A stretch of 18,834 nt of DNA from Candidatus Rokubacteria bacterium RIFCSPLOWO2_02_FULL_72_37 (lineage in GTDB: Bacteria; Methylomirabilota; Methylomirabilia; Rokubacteriales; CSP1-6), in assembly GCA_001790315.1 (NCBI GenBank), contig MGCE01000093.1, forward strand, positions 7,018 to 25,851, given 5' to 3'. Below are positions 1 through 7,211 of this stretch, piece by piece; the first letter of the stretch is position 1; every line of letters begins with the position of its first letter. A program made the position numbers and the translations under genes. Below the pieces are notes generated by a model, which searched no databases, had not been told where the DNA came from, and saw only the letters and a program-made list of their open reading frames with translations.

Positions 1-1
1 G

Positions 2-322
2 CTCTACCCGACGCTGCGCGCCGAGGGGCTGCCGACCGCGGTCGTGGAGGCGCTGGCCAGCGGCGTGCCGGTCGTCGCCTCGGACCGCGGCGGGGTCGCC
101 TCCGCCGTCCGGGACGGTGAAACGGGCCTGCTCCTCGCCGCGCCGACCGTCGCCGGCGTCGCCGCCGCCGTCACGGCCCTCCTCGCCGACCCCGGACGCC
201 TGGCGGCGATGGGGCATCGCGGCGTCGAGACGGCGCGCGCGCGGTTCGACACCCTGCGGATCGTCGACCGGCTCCTGCACGAGCTGGCGCGGGGCGTGGA
301 GGCGTGCCGTGCGGCTGACTGA
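2..322 (+). CDS. Glycosyltransferase family 4, C-terminal part (5' end outside window)
   Basis: Only the last 106 residues are present; the frame is open to the window edge, so the gene begins upstream. The visible part is the C-terminal Rossmann half of a GT-B retaining glycosyltransferase (Pfam Glycos_transf_1). It has the EX7E signature as EGLPTAVVE, followed by ALASGVPVVASDRGG and a DGETGLLL loop, which together bind the nucleotide-sugar donor. It would add one sugar to a lipid-linked or growing glycan on the cytoplasmic face of the membrane. The donor and acceptor cannot be told from this fragment. Its 3' end overlaps the next gene by 14 bases, which points to translational coupling. The family call is secure; the specificity is unknown. 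Confidence 0.9.
   Translation, partial: LYPTLRAEGLPTAVVEALASGVPVVASDRGGVASAVRDGETGLLLAAPTVAGVAAAVTALLADPGRLAAMGHRGVETARARFDTLRIVDRLLHELARGVEACRAAD
298..302 (+). promoter_or_regulatory. Strong ribosome binding site for the GT2-like gene
   Basis: The sequence GGAGG lies 6 bases before the GTG at 309, inside the 3' end of the preceding glycosyltransferase gene. It is one of the best Shine-Dalgarno matches in the window. It settles the start of the next gene at 309, although that frame stays open further upstream. Confidence 0.75.
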
Positions 323-1304
323 AGCGGTCCGGGCCGTCGCCTCCTTCGCCCCGCTCGTGGGTCTGGCGCCGCGCCCCGAGCCCCGACCGGAGGGGATCAG
401 CGCGCTCGTGCGCGTGCGCGGGGACGAGGAGTGGATCGAGCCGAGCCTCCACTCGCTCGAGCGCTTCGCCGACGAGATCCTGGTGCTGGACAACGGCGCG
501 GCGCCCGGAACGCGGGCGGCGATCGAGCGGGCCGCGCGGGCGCTCGGGTCGCGCCTGACCGTCGAGCGCTGTCCCGAGCACGACCTCGTCGCGCTCTCGA
601 ACCTCGGGCTCGCGCGGGCGCGCCGCCGCTTCGTCATCCGGTGGGACGCCGACTTCGTCGGCCACACGAGCGGCCCGGGCGACCTCGCCGCGCTGCGGCG
701 CCACCTCCTCGGGCTCGACCCGCGGCGTTCCTGGCTCGTGTACGTGACCGCCGCCGAGCTGGCGGGCGATCTCGAGCACCAGTTCCCGGACCGGCGGATC
801 CGGATGGACGGCCAGGTGCACACGGCCTCCGCGCGCGCGCGCTACGTCAGGGTGGAGCGCGCGCCCCGCGTGGCGACGCTCGCGGCGCCCGATCGCGTCC
901 TCCGCGAGGGGGCCACCCTGCCGCTCGCGCTGGAGTCGCTCCGGGTGCCGCGCGACTACCGGATCCTCCAGTGGCGCACGGTGGCCTACTTCCACGTGCA
1001 CGTGAAGGGCGACGTCCACCTGCTCCGCCGACACTTCTGGCTCGAATGGCTGCGCCGGGGCGACCCGGCGCGCCACCCGACGCTCGACGCCTACGCGCTC
1101 GAGCAGGTCCGCGCGCGGTGGGGCTTCGAGAGCCTCGAGGCTGCCGCGCCCGCGTTCGTGGCGCGCTGGTGCGAGGGCCTCGTGCCGTTCGACGCCGCGG
1201 TCTGCGGGCCGTACCCCGAGCTGCTCGCCCCCCACCTGGCGCGACGCCGGTACCGCGTCGACTACCGCGACGGTCGGATCGTCGGCCGCTCCCAGGGGCG
1301 CTGA
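309..1304 (+). CDS. Glycosyltransferase family 2-like protein
   Basis: A protein of 331 residues starting at GTG 309, chosen because GGAGG precedes it by 6 bases; upstream codons in this frame only shadow the previous gene. After a short N-terminus comes a GT-A-like fold: ISALVRVRGDEEWIEPSL, then the strand EILVLDNGA, and later RRFVIRWDADFVG. The DAD at residues 113-115 is in the place of the metal-binding DXD motif. The C-terminal half (FHVHVKGDVHLLRRHFWLEW) is rich in aromatic and basic residues and may contact the acceptor or membrane. The likely role is adding a sugar to the lipid-linked glycan in the cytoplasm. Donor and linkage are unknown. The stop is separated from the next GTG by a single base. 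Confidence 0.8.
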   Translation: MRLTEAVRAVASFAPLVGLAPRPEPRPEGISALVRVRGDEEWIEPSLHSLERFADEILVLDNGAAPGTRAAIERAARALGSRLTVERCPEHDLVALSNLGLARARRRFVIRWDADFVGHTSGPGDLAALRRHLLGLDPRRSWLVYVTAAELAGDLEHQFPDRRIRMDGQVHTASARARYVRVERAPRVATLAAPDRVLREGATLPLALESLRVPRDYRILQWRTVAYFHVHVKGDVHLLRRHFWLEWLRRGDPARHPTLDAYALEQVRARWGFESLEAAAPAFVARWCEGLVPFDAAVCGPYPELLAPHLARRRYRVDYRDGRIVGRSQGR

Positions 1305-1305
1305 G

Positions 1306-2073
1306 GTGCTCAAGACCGGCCACGGCCTGAGCGACGCGGACATCCGGGCCCGCTACGACGCGGCCCCGCATCGGGCCGGGCTCGGCCCGGAGTTCCTCGC
1401 CCGCGTGCTCGCGCTCGCCGGCGATCTCGACGCCCTCACCGTGCTCGACCTCGGCTGCGGCCAGGGCGAGCTCCTGGCCGCGATCGCGCGCCGCTCCCCG
1501 CGCGCCCGTCTCCTGGGCCTCGACGCCTCGACCGTGCGGGTGCACACCGCGCTCCGCGGCGGAGGCGCGCGGGCGACGCTCGTCGCCGCGAGCGCCGAGG
1601 CGCCGCCGTTCCGCGCCGGGTCCTTCGACCGCGTCTTCTGCACCGAGACGCTCGAGCACCTCAAGCTGCCCGAGCGGTGCGTCGGCGAGATCGCGCGGCT
1701 GCTCGCCCCGGACGGGCGCGCGATCCTCACCGTGCCGAACGCGACCGGGTTCGCGCCCTTTCACCGCCTCGGCGCGCTCGTGCCCGGGCGCTGGCTCCGC
1801 TCGCGGCTCCTGCCGTACGAGCACCCGCTGAACACCGACCAGCCGATCGACACCTGCTTCACCTACGGCGAGATCGCCGGCCTCGTGCGCCGCGGCGGGC
1901 TCGAGATCGAGGCCCTCGCCGGGTGGCGCTATTTCCGCTATCTGGAGATGCTGCCCGTGGCCCGGGCCGTGTACGGCTGGTGCGCGCCCGCGCTCGAGAC
2001 CTGGCTGCCGCGGCTCGGCGGCGTGCGCTTCGCCTACAACCTCCTCCTGCGCTGCCGCCGGAGCGAGGCGTGA
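1306..2073 (+). CDS. Class I SAM-dependent methyltransferase
   Basis: A protein of 255 residues starting at GTG 1306, with AGGGG 7 bases upstream. SAM-binding motif I is VLDLGCGQGE from residue 46. An acidic strand end follows (LLGLDAS), and then the post-motif FDRVFCTETLEHLKLPE and a beta-strand RAILTVPNATG, as in the Methyltransf_11/23 families. The C-terminal part carries FHRLGALVPGRWL and LPYEHPLNTDQ, common in methyltransferases of polysaccharide loci. It probably methylates a sugar hydroxyl, or a small precursor, in the cytoplasm; the target is not deducible. The stop overlaps the start of the next gene (TGATG), so translation is probably coupled. Confidence 0.85.
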   Translation: MLKTGHGLSDADIRARYDAAPHRAGLGPEFLARVLALAGDLDALTVLDLGCGQGELLAAIARRSPRARLLGLDASTVRVHTALRGGGARATLVAASAEAPPFRAGSFDRVFCTETLEHLKLPERCVGEIARLLAPDGRAILTVPNATGFAPFHRLGALVPGRWLRSRLLPYEHPLNTDQPIDTCFTYGEIAGLVRRGGLEIEALAGWRYFRYLEMLPVARAVYGWCAPALETWLPRLGGVRFAYNLLLRCRRSEA

Positions 2074-3242
2074 TGCGCGCCTTCTTCCTGAGCTACGCGT
2101 ACGAGCCCGGCCTCCGCGCCGACGCGGGCGGGTTCAGGAAGCTCTGGGAGCTGGCGCGGGCGCTCGGCGCGCGGGGCCACGACGTGCTCGTCCTCTTCCC
2201 GCGGCTGCCGGGCCACCGACCGCTGCACGCCGTCCCCGCGCAGGGCTACCCGTGCCTCGACCTCCCGGGGCTGCGCCCGCTCACGGCGGCCCTCGGCGCG
2301 CTCGTGGCGGCGTGGGCCGCGGCGCGCCGGGCGCGGCCCGACGTGATCTACTTCCGGAGCGGCCTCGACGTGCTGCCGCTCCTGCTGGGGCGCGCGCTCG
2401 GCGCGCGGATCGTTCTCGAGGTCAACGCCGACGTCCAGGAGTTCCTCCGGGTCGAGGAGGCCGGGCGCCTCCGCCGTCTCCTGGCGCGTACCGCCGAGGC
2501 GCTCAGCGCGCGGGGAAGCGACCTCGTCGTCGCGCTCACCCCGGGGCTCAAGGCGATGCTGGTCGCGCGCTACGGGCTGCCGCGCGCGAAGGTGCGGATC
2601 GTCCCGAGCGGCACCGATCCCGCCCACTTCGCGCCGACGCCCGTCGGGGTCGCGCGCGGGCGCCTGGGCCTGCCGGCCGACCGGCCGATCGTCGGGTTCA
2701 TCGGCCTGTTCTACCGGCACCAGGGCGTCCCGACGCTCCTCCGCGCGCTGGCGCGCCTGCGTGCGCGGGTCCCGGACCTCGGCGCCCTCGTCGTCGGTGA
2801 CGGCGTGATGCGGACGCCGTGGGAGGACCTCGCCCGCCAGCTCGGCATCACGGACCTGGTGCGCTTCACGGGCCAGGTCCCGTACGCCGAGGCGCCCGCG
2901 TACCTCTGCGCGATGGATGTGGCCGTCGCCCCGTTCACCGCCGGCCGCGGCGAGACCTCGCCCTTCAAGGTCCTCGACGCGCTCGCCTGCGGCCGGCCCG
3001 TCGTGGCCTCGGATCTGCCCTCGGTCCGGGCGCTCGCCGACGCCAGCGGGGCCATCGTGCTGGTGCCGCCGGACGATCCCGGAGCGCTGGCCGACGCGAT
3101 CGAGGCCCTCCTGGCCGACCCGGCCCGCCGCCTGAGCCTCGCCCGCCGCGGGCGCGAGTTCGTCCTGGCCCACCACGCGTGGGAGCGGATCGCCGAGCGG
3201 CTCCTGCGTGAGCTCGCCGACGGGCAGGGGACCGGCGCGTGA
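2073..3242 (+). CDS. Glycosyltransferase family 4
   Basis: A protein of 389 residues starting at ATG 2073, which overlaps the previous stop (TGATG); GGAG lies 9 bases upstream. The N-terminal acceptor domain opens with MRAFFLSYAYEPGLRADAGG and has the usual GGFRKLWELARALGARGHDV helix. The C-terminal donor domain has the linker PSGTDPAHFAP, then PIVGFIGLFYRHQGVPTLL, then GETSPFKVLDALACGRPVV. The EX7E pair is therefore Glu294 and Asp302: the second glutamate is replaced by aspartate, a conservative but uncommon change. It is a retaining, nucleotide-sugar-dependent transferase of the cytoplasm. The ETSP-type loop is shared with GT4 enzymes of capsule and exopolysaccharide loci. Sugar specificity is unknown. 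Confidence 0.88.
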   Translation: MRAFFLSYAYEPGLRADAGGFRKLWELARALGARGHDVLVLFPRLPGHRPLHAVPAQGYPCLDLPGLRPLTAALGALVAAWAAARRARPDVIYFRSGLDVLPLLLGRALGARIVLEVNADVQEFLRVEEAGRLRRLLARTAEALSARGSDLVVALTPGLKAMLVARYGLPRAKVRIVPSGTDPAHFAPTPVGVARGRLGLPADRPIVGFIGLFYRHQGVPTLLRALARLRARVPDLGALVVGDGVMRTPWEDLARQLGITDLVRFTGQVPYAEAPAYLCAMDVAVAPFTAGRGETSPFKVLDALACGRPVVASDLPSVRALADASGAIVLVPPDDPGALADAIEALLADPARRLSLARRGREFVLAHHAWERIAERLLRELADGQGTGA

Positions 3243-4126
3243 CCGCGGGCGCGCGGCCGTGCCCCCTGTGCGCGACGGCCCGCGCGACGGTGCTGCTCAC
3301 GGCCGGGCCCCGCCGGATGGTCCGCTGCGACGCGTGCAGCCTCGTCTATCGCGACCCGCTGCCCACGCCTGCGCCGCCGCCGGCCACGCCCGGGCCGGAC
3401 GCCGACGTCGTGCGGCGCGAGGAGCGCGTGGCTCGACGCCGCAGCCGCGAGTTCCGGCGGCTCCTCGCGACGGCCGGCCCGCCCGGCCGCCTGCTCGACG
3501 TCGGGACCGGCTTCGGCTTCTTCCTCGGGCTCGCCAGCGAAGCCGGCTGGTCGGCCGTCGGCGTGGATCCGGACGCCGGCGCCGCGCGCTACGCGCGCTC
3601 CCGGCTCGGCGTGGACGCGCGCGCCGGGTCGCTCGAGGCCCAGGCTTTTCCGGCCGCGAGCTTCGACCTGGTGACCTTCTGGAACGTGCTCGAGTGCATC
3701 CCCGAGCCGCTCGCCACCCTCCACGCGGCCCGCCGCCTCGTGCGGCCCGGCGGCAGGATCTTCGTGCGGACCCAGAACCTCGCGTGGCAGGCGTGGAGCT
3801 TCCGCGTCACGGAGGCGGCCAAGCGCCTCGGCCTTCGGCGGCGGCTCGAGGGCGCGCCGCACCTGACCTTCATCTTCAACGCGATCTCCTTCTCGCGGGC
3901 CACGCTCGGCCGCGCGCTCACGAGCGCGGGGTTCGAGGTCGTGAGCGTCGGCAACAGCCCGCCGATCCCGGGCGATCCGTACCTCGGCCTCGCGGCCCCG
4001 GGCGAGCTCGCGCTCGCGCTCGCCAAGCACGCGGTGTGGGGCGTCGCCGAGGCCGTCGCGCTCGCCTCGGCCGGACGCTGGCTCGTGGCGCCCTCGCTCG
4101 CGGCGTGGGGGCGGGTCCCCGCATGA
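3239..4126 (+). CDS. SAM methyltransferase with N-terminal zinc-knuckle
   Basis: A protein of 295 residues starting at GTG 3239, four bases inside the previous gene (GTGA), with AGGGGA 7 bases upstream. The N-terminus has two CXXC pairs, CPLC (Cys8, Cys11) and CDAC (Cys30, Cys33), followed by SLVYRDPLP. This is the zinc-ribbon-like start seen in many sugar methyltransferases. SAM motif I is LLDVGTGFGFFLG from residue 85, followed by VGVDPD and FDLVTFWNVLECIPEP, as in Methyltransf_23. The GTGFG core is typical of methyltransferases of glycan clusters. It probably methylates a sugar nucleotide or glycan. It is not closely similar to the methyltransferase at 1306-2073, so the two likely modify different positions. 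The target is unknown. Confidence 0.87.
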   Translation: MTAGARPCPLCATARATVLLTAGPRRMVRCDACSLVYRDPLPTPAPPPATPGPDADVVRREERVARRRSREFRRLLATAGPPGRLLDVGTGFGFFLGLASEAGWSAVGVDPDAGAARYARSRLGVDARAGSLEAQAFPAASFDLVTFWNVLECIPEPLATLHAARRLVRPGGRIFVRTQNLAWQAWSFRVTEAAKRLGLRRRLEGAPHLTFIFNAISFSRATLGRALTSAGFEVVSVGNSPPIPGDPYLGLAAPGELALALAKHAVWGVAEAVALASAGRWLVAPSLAAWGRVPA

Positions 4127-5277
4127 CCGCCGCGCGCGTCCTGCAGATCGCGGAGTCGGCGGGCTGGGCCGGGGGCGAGGCGTACCTGCTCAAGCTCGCC
4201 GGGGCGCTCGACCGGACGCGCTTCCGCCTCGAGGTCGTGGTCCCCGGCCCCGGGCCGCTCGTGGACCGCCTCCGGGCGCTCGGCGTCGACACGCACGAGC
4301 TCGCGCTCGCCGAGCGGCTGGTGAGCCCCGCCGCGCTCACGGCGCTCGTGCGCCTGCTCCGGGACCGCGCGCCGGCGATCGTCCAGTCGCACGGCGCGCG
4401 GTCCAACGTGTACACGCGGATCGCGGCGCGGCTGGCGCGCGTGCCCGTCGTGCTCTCGACGGTGCACAACTCGCTCTTCGACTACGAGGTGAGCACGCTC
4501 CGGCGGCACCTCTACGTCGCGGCCGAGCGGTGGACGAGCGGGTGGAGTGACCGGGTCGTCGCGGTGGCCGACGCCGTGGCACGCGACCTGGTTCAGCGCT
4601 ACGGCCTGCCCGCCGGCCGGGTCGTCACCGTGAAGAACGGGATCGACGCCGACGCGTTCCGGCCGCGCCGGCCGGCCGCCGCCGTCCGCGCCGAGCTCGG
4701 CCTCGGGCCCGAGGATCGCCCGATCGGCGTCGCCGCGCGGATGACGGCCCAGAAGGGGCACGTTCATCTGCTCGGTGCCCTGCCCGACATCGCCGCCCGC
4801 GTGCCCGGCCTCGCGTGCGTGCTGATCGGCGACGGGCCGCTCCGCGGGGAGCTGGAGGCGCGGGCGCGCGCCCTCGGGGTGGCCGGCCGCTGCCGCTTCG
4901 TCGGGGCGCGCGCCGACGTGGCCGATCTCGTCGCCGCGCTCGAGATCGTCGCGCTCCCGTCGCGCTCGGAAGGGCTGCCGTTCGCGCTGCTCGAGGCGAT
5001 GGCGCTCGGCCGGCCCGTCGTCGCGACCTCGGTCGGCGGCAATCCCGAGGTGGTCGAGGACGGCCGCACGGGCTGGCTCGTGCCGCCGGGCGATGCCGGC
5101 GCGCTCGCGCGGGCGATCCTCGGGCTCCTCGAGGACCCGGAGGCGGCGCGCGCGATGGGGGCCCGCGGCGCGGCGCGCGTGCGTGCGGAGTTCTCGCTCG
5201 CGCGCATGGTCGGTGCGCTCGAGACCCTCTACGCGACCCTGCTCGCCGCCCGGTCGCCCGGCGTACACTACGCGTGA
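4123..5277 (+). CDS. Glycosyltransferase family 4
   Basis: A protein of 384 residues starting at ATG 4123 in an ATGA overlap with the previous stop. The N-terminal half has the glycine-rich entry SAGWAGGEAYLLKLAGAL and the IVQSHGARSNVYTRIAARLA motif, like capsule and lipopolysaccharide GT4 enzymes. The linker is KNGIDADAFRP. The donor domain has AARMTAQKGHVHLL, then LIGDGPLRGELEARA, then LPSRSEGLPFALLEAMALGRPVVAT with the intact EX7E pair Glu283 and Glu291. It transfers a sugar with retention of configuration at the cytoplasmic side. The protein is complete and of usual length for the family. Sugar and linkage are unknown. Confidence 0.9.
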   Translation: MTAARVLQIAESAGWAGGEAYLLKLAGALDRTRFRLEVVVPGPGPLVDRLRALGVDTHELALAERLVSPAALTALVRLLRDRAPAIVQSHGARSNVYTRIAARLARVPVVLSTVHNSLFDYEVSTLRRHLYVAAERWTSGWSDRVVAVADAVARDLVQRYGLPAGRVVTVKNGIDADAFRPRRPAAAVRAELGLGPEDRPIGVAARMTAQKGHVHLLGALPDIAARVPGLACVLIGDGPLRGELEARARALGVAGRCRFVGARADVADLVAALEIVALPSRSEGLPFALLEAMALGRPVVATSVGGNPEVVEDGRTGWLVPPGDAGALARAILGLLEDPEAARAMGARGAARVRAEFSLARMVGALETLYATLLAARSPGVHYA

Positions 5278-5294
5278 TGGAGGCGGGCGCCTGA
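5277..5294 (+). other. Five-codon mini-ORF bridging two genes
   Basis: The frame ATG GAG GCG GGC GCC TGA starts on the last base of the previous gene's stop codon and ends on the first base of the AsnB start codon, making two TGATG junctions in a row. It also contains GGAGG (5279-5283), which lies 10 bases before the AsnB start and can serve as its ribosome binding site. It could pass terminating ribosomes from one gene to the next. Whether it is translated cannot be seen from sequence; it may be chance. Confidence 0.35.
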
Positions 5295-7195
5295 TGTGCG
5301 GCATCGCCGGATGGGTCGGCTCGAGCCCACCGGACCTGCTTCCCGCCATGCTGCACGAGCTGAAACACCGCGGTCCGGACGGCGAGGGGACGCACCTCGA
5401 ACCGGGCGCCGCGCTCGGCATGACCCGCCTCGCGATCATCGACCTCGTGACCGGCCAGCAGCCCATGGCCAACGAGGACGGCTCGCTGTGGATCGTCTTC
5501 AACGGCGAGATCTACAACTACCGCGAGCTGCGACCGCCGCTCGAGGCGCGCGGCCATCGCTTCGCCACGAAGAGCGACACCGAGGTCATCCTGCACGCCT
5601 TCGAGGAGGACGGCGCGGCGTGCGTGGACCGCCTGCGCGGCATGTTCGCTTTCGCGATCTGGGACGGCCGGCGCCGGCGGCTCTTCGTCGCGCGGGACCG
5701 CCTCGGGAAGAAGCCGCTCTACTACTGGCACCGCCACGGGCTGTTCCTGTTCGCCTCCGAGCTCAAGGCCCTCCTCCGCCACCCGGCGGTCGGGCGCGAG
5801 CTCGACTGGGAGGCGTTCCATCACTACCTCGCGTTCGGCTACACGCCGTCCGCGCGGTCGATCTTCGAGGGTGTGGCCAAGCTCCCGCCGGGCCACACCG
5901 CCGTCCTCGAGGCCGGCGTGCTGCGCCTGCACCGCTACTGGGAGCTGCCGTCCCCGCCCGAGGCGCCCGCGCGCGTCCCGCCCGCGGAGGCGGCCCGCCG
6001 GGTGCGGGAGGAGCTGCGCGAGGCCGTGCGGCTCCGCCTCGAGAGCGACGTGCCGCTCGGCGTGTTCCTCTCGGGCGGGATCGACTCGAGCGCCGTCGTC
6101 GCGAGCATGCGCGAGGTGACCTCCGGACGCATCCGGACGTTCTCGATCGGCTTCGGGCCCCGCACGCCCTCCTACGACGAGCTGCCGTACGCGCGCGCGG
6201 TCGCGGCGCGGTTCGCGACCGAGCACCACGAGGCCGTGCTCGAGCCGGACATCGTCGACCTCGCGCCGGCCGTCGTGGCCCAGTTCGACGAGCCGTTCGC
6301 CGACTCCTCCGCGATCCCGACGTGGGTCGTCGCCCAGGCGACCGCCGCGAGCGTGAAGGTCGCGCTCTCCGGGATCGGCGGCGACGAGACCTTCGCCGGG
6401 TACCCGCGGTACGCGGGCGTGCGCCTCTCCGAGCTCTGGCGGCGTGTGCCGGGCCCGCTCCGGGCGCTCGCCCCGCGCGCGCTCGCGTCGCTCACGCGCG
6501 ACTCGGCCGCGAGCCGCAACTGGCCCGACCGCGTCCGGCGCTTCCTCGCTGGCGCGGACGTGCCGCTGCCGGACCGCTACATCGCCTGGACGCGGTTCTT
6601 CGGCGACGACGCGCTCCGCGAGCTGGTGACCCCCGCGCTCGCCGCGCACCTCGTCGGCGACGTCGCCGCCGGCCAGCGCGCGGCGTTCGCGCGCGCCGAG
6701 GCGGGCGACCCGCGCGACGGCGCGTTCCGCATCGATCTCGCGACGTACCTGCCGGACGATCTGCTCGTGCTGGCCGACCGGATGGCGATGGCGCACTCGC
6801 TCGAGGTGCGCGCGCCGTTCTGCGATCACCGGCTCGTCGAGTGGAGCCTCGGGCTGCCGCCCGGGGCGAAGATGCGCGGGCTCGCGACGAAGACGCTGCT
6901 CCGCCGGGCCTTCGCCGACGTGCTCCCGGCCCCGGTGCTCGCGCACGGCAAGCAGGGCTTCATGATCCCGCTCGGCCCCTGGCTCCGCGGCGCGCTCGGG
7001 CCGCTCGTCGACGACCTCCTGGCGCCGGAGCGCGTCCGCGCCCGGGGCCTGTTCGACCCCGGCGCGGTGGAGCGGCTCCGGCGCGAGCACGCGCACGGCG
7101 CGCGCGGGCACGCGGACCGCCTGTGGAGCCTGATGGTCGCCGAGCTCTGGATGCGCCAGCACCTGGACGCGCACGGACCGTGGTCGCTCGCGTGA
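5294..7195 (+). CDS. asnB: Asparagine synthase (glutamine-hydrolysing) type amidotransferase
   Basis: A protein of 633 residues starting at ATG 5294, fixed by MCGIAG: Cys2 becomes the N-terminal nucleophile after Met removal. The glutaminase domain shows RLAIIDLVTGQQPM, FNGEIYNYREL and KSDTEVILHAF, the glutamine-binding residues. The synthetase domain has the ATP pyrophosphatase loop SGGIDSS at residues 260-266 and ALSGIGGDETFAGYPRY, so both active sites look intact. The length fits the larger B. subtilis-like AsnB class rather than the 554-residue E. coli enzyme. The family makes asparagine from aspartate. Inside glycan loci, members such as P. aeruginosa WbpS are thought to amidate uronic acids. 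Here the glycosyltransferase neighbours make sugar or glycan amidation the better guess, but the substrate is not proven. Confidence 0.93.
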   Translation: MCGIAGWVGSSPPDLLPAMLHELKHRGPDGEGTHLEPGAALGMTRLAIIDLVTGQQPMANEDGSLWIVFNGEIYNYRELRPPLEARGHRFATKSDTEVILHAFEEDGAACVDRLRGMFAFAIWDGRRRRLFVARDRLGKKPLYYWHRHGLFLFASELKALLRHPAVGRELDWEAFHHYLAFGYTPSARSIFEGVAKLPPGHTAVLEAGVLRLHRYWELPSPPEAPARVPPAEAARRVREELREAVRLRLESDVPLGVFLSGGIDSSAVVASMREVTSGRIRTFSIGFGPRTPSYDELPYARAVAARFATEHHEAVLEPDIVDLAPAVVAQFDEPFADSSAIPTWVVAQATAASVKVALSGIGGDETFAGYPRYAGVRLSELWRRVPGPLRALAPRALASLTRDSAASRNWPDRVRRFLAGADVPLPDRYIAWTRFFGDDALRELVTPALAAHLVGDVAAGQRAAFARAEAGDPRDGAFRIDLATYLPDDLLVLADRMAMAHSLEVRAPFCDHRLVEWSLGLPPGAKMRGLATKTLLRRAFADVLPAPVLAHGKQGFMIPLGPWLRGALGPLVDDLLAPERVRARGLFDPGAVERLRREHAHGARGHADRLWSLMVAELWMRQHLDAHGPWSLA

Positions 7196-7211
7196 GGCCG
7201 GCGTAGCCGCG

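Noticed and set aside
117..308. Extension of the GT2-like gene upstream of 309
   Set aside because: This part overlaps the conserved end of the preceding GT4 in another frame and encodes Arg, Ser and Pro-rich shadow sequence; the GGAGG before GTG 309 fixes the start.
5294..7195. Assignment of the locus to an exosortase/PEP-CTERM system on the basis of the AsnB-type gene
   Set aside because: No exosortase, PEP-CTERM protein or other marker of that system is in the window; the link remains only a possibility for the flanks.
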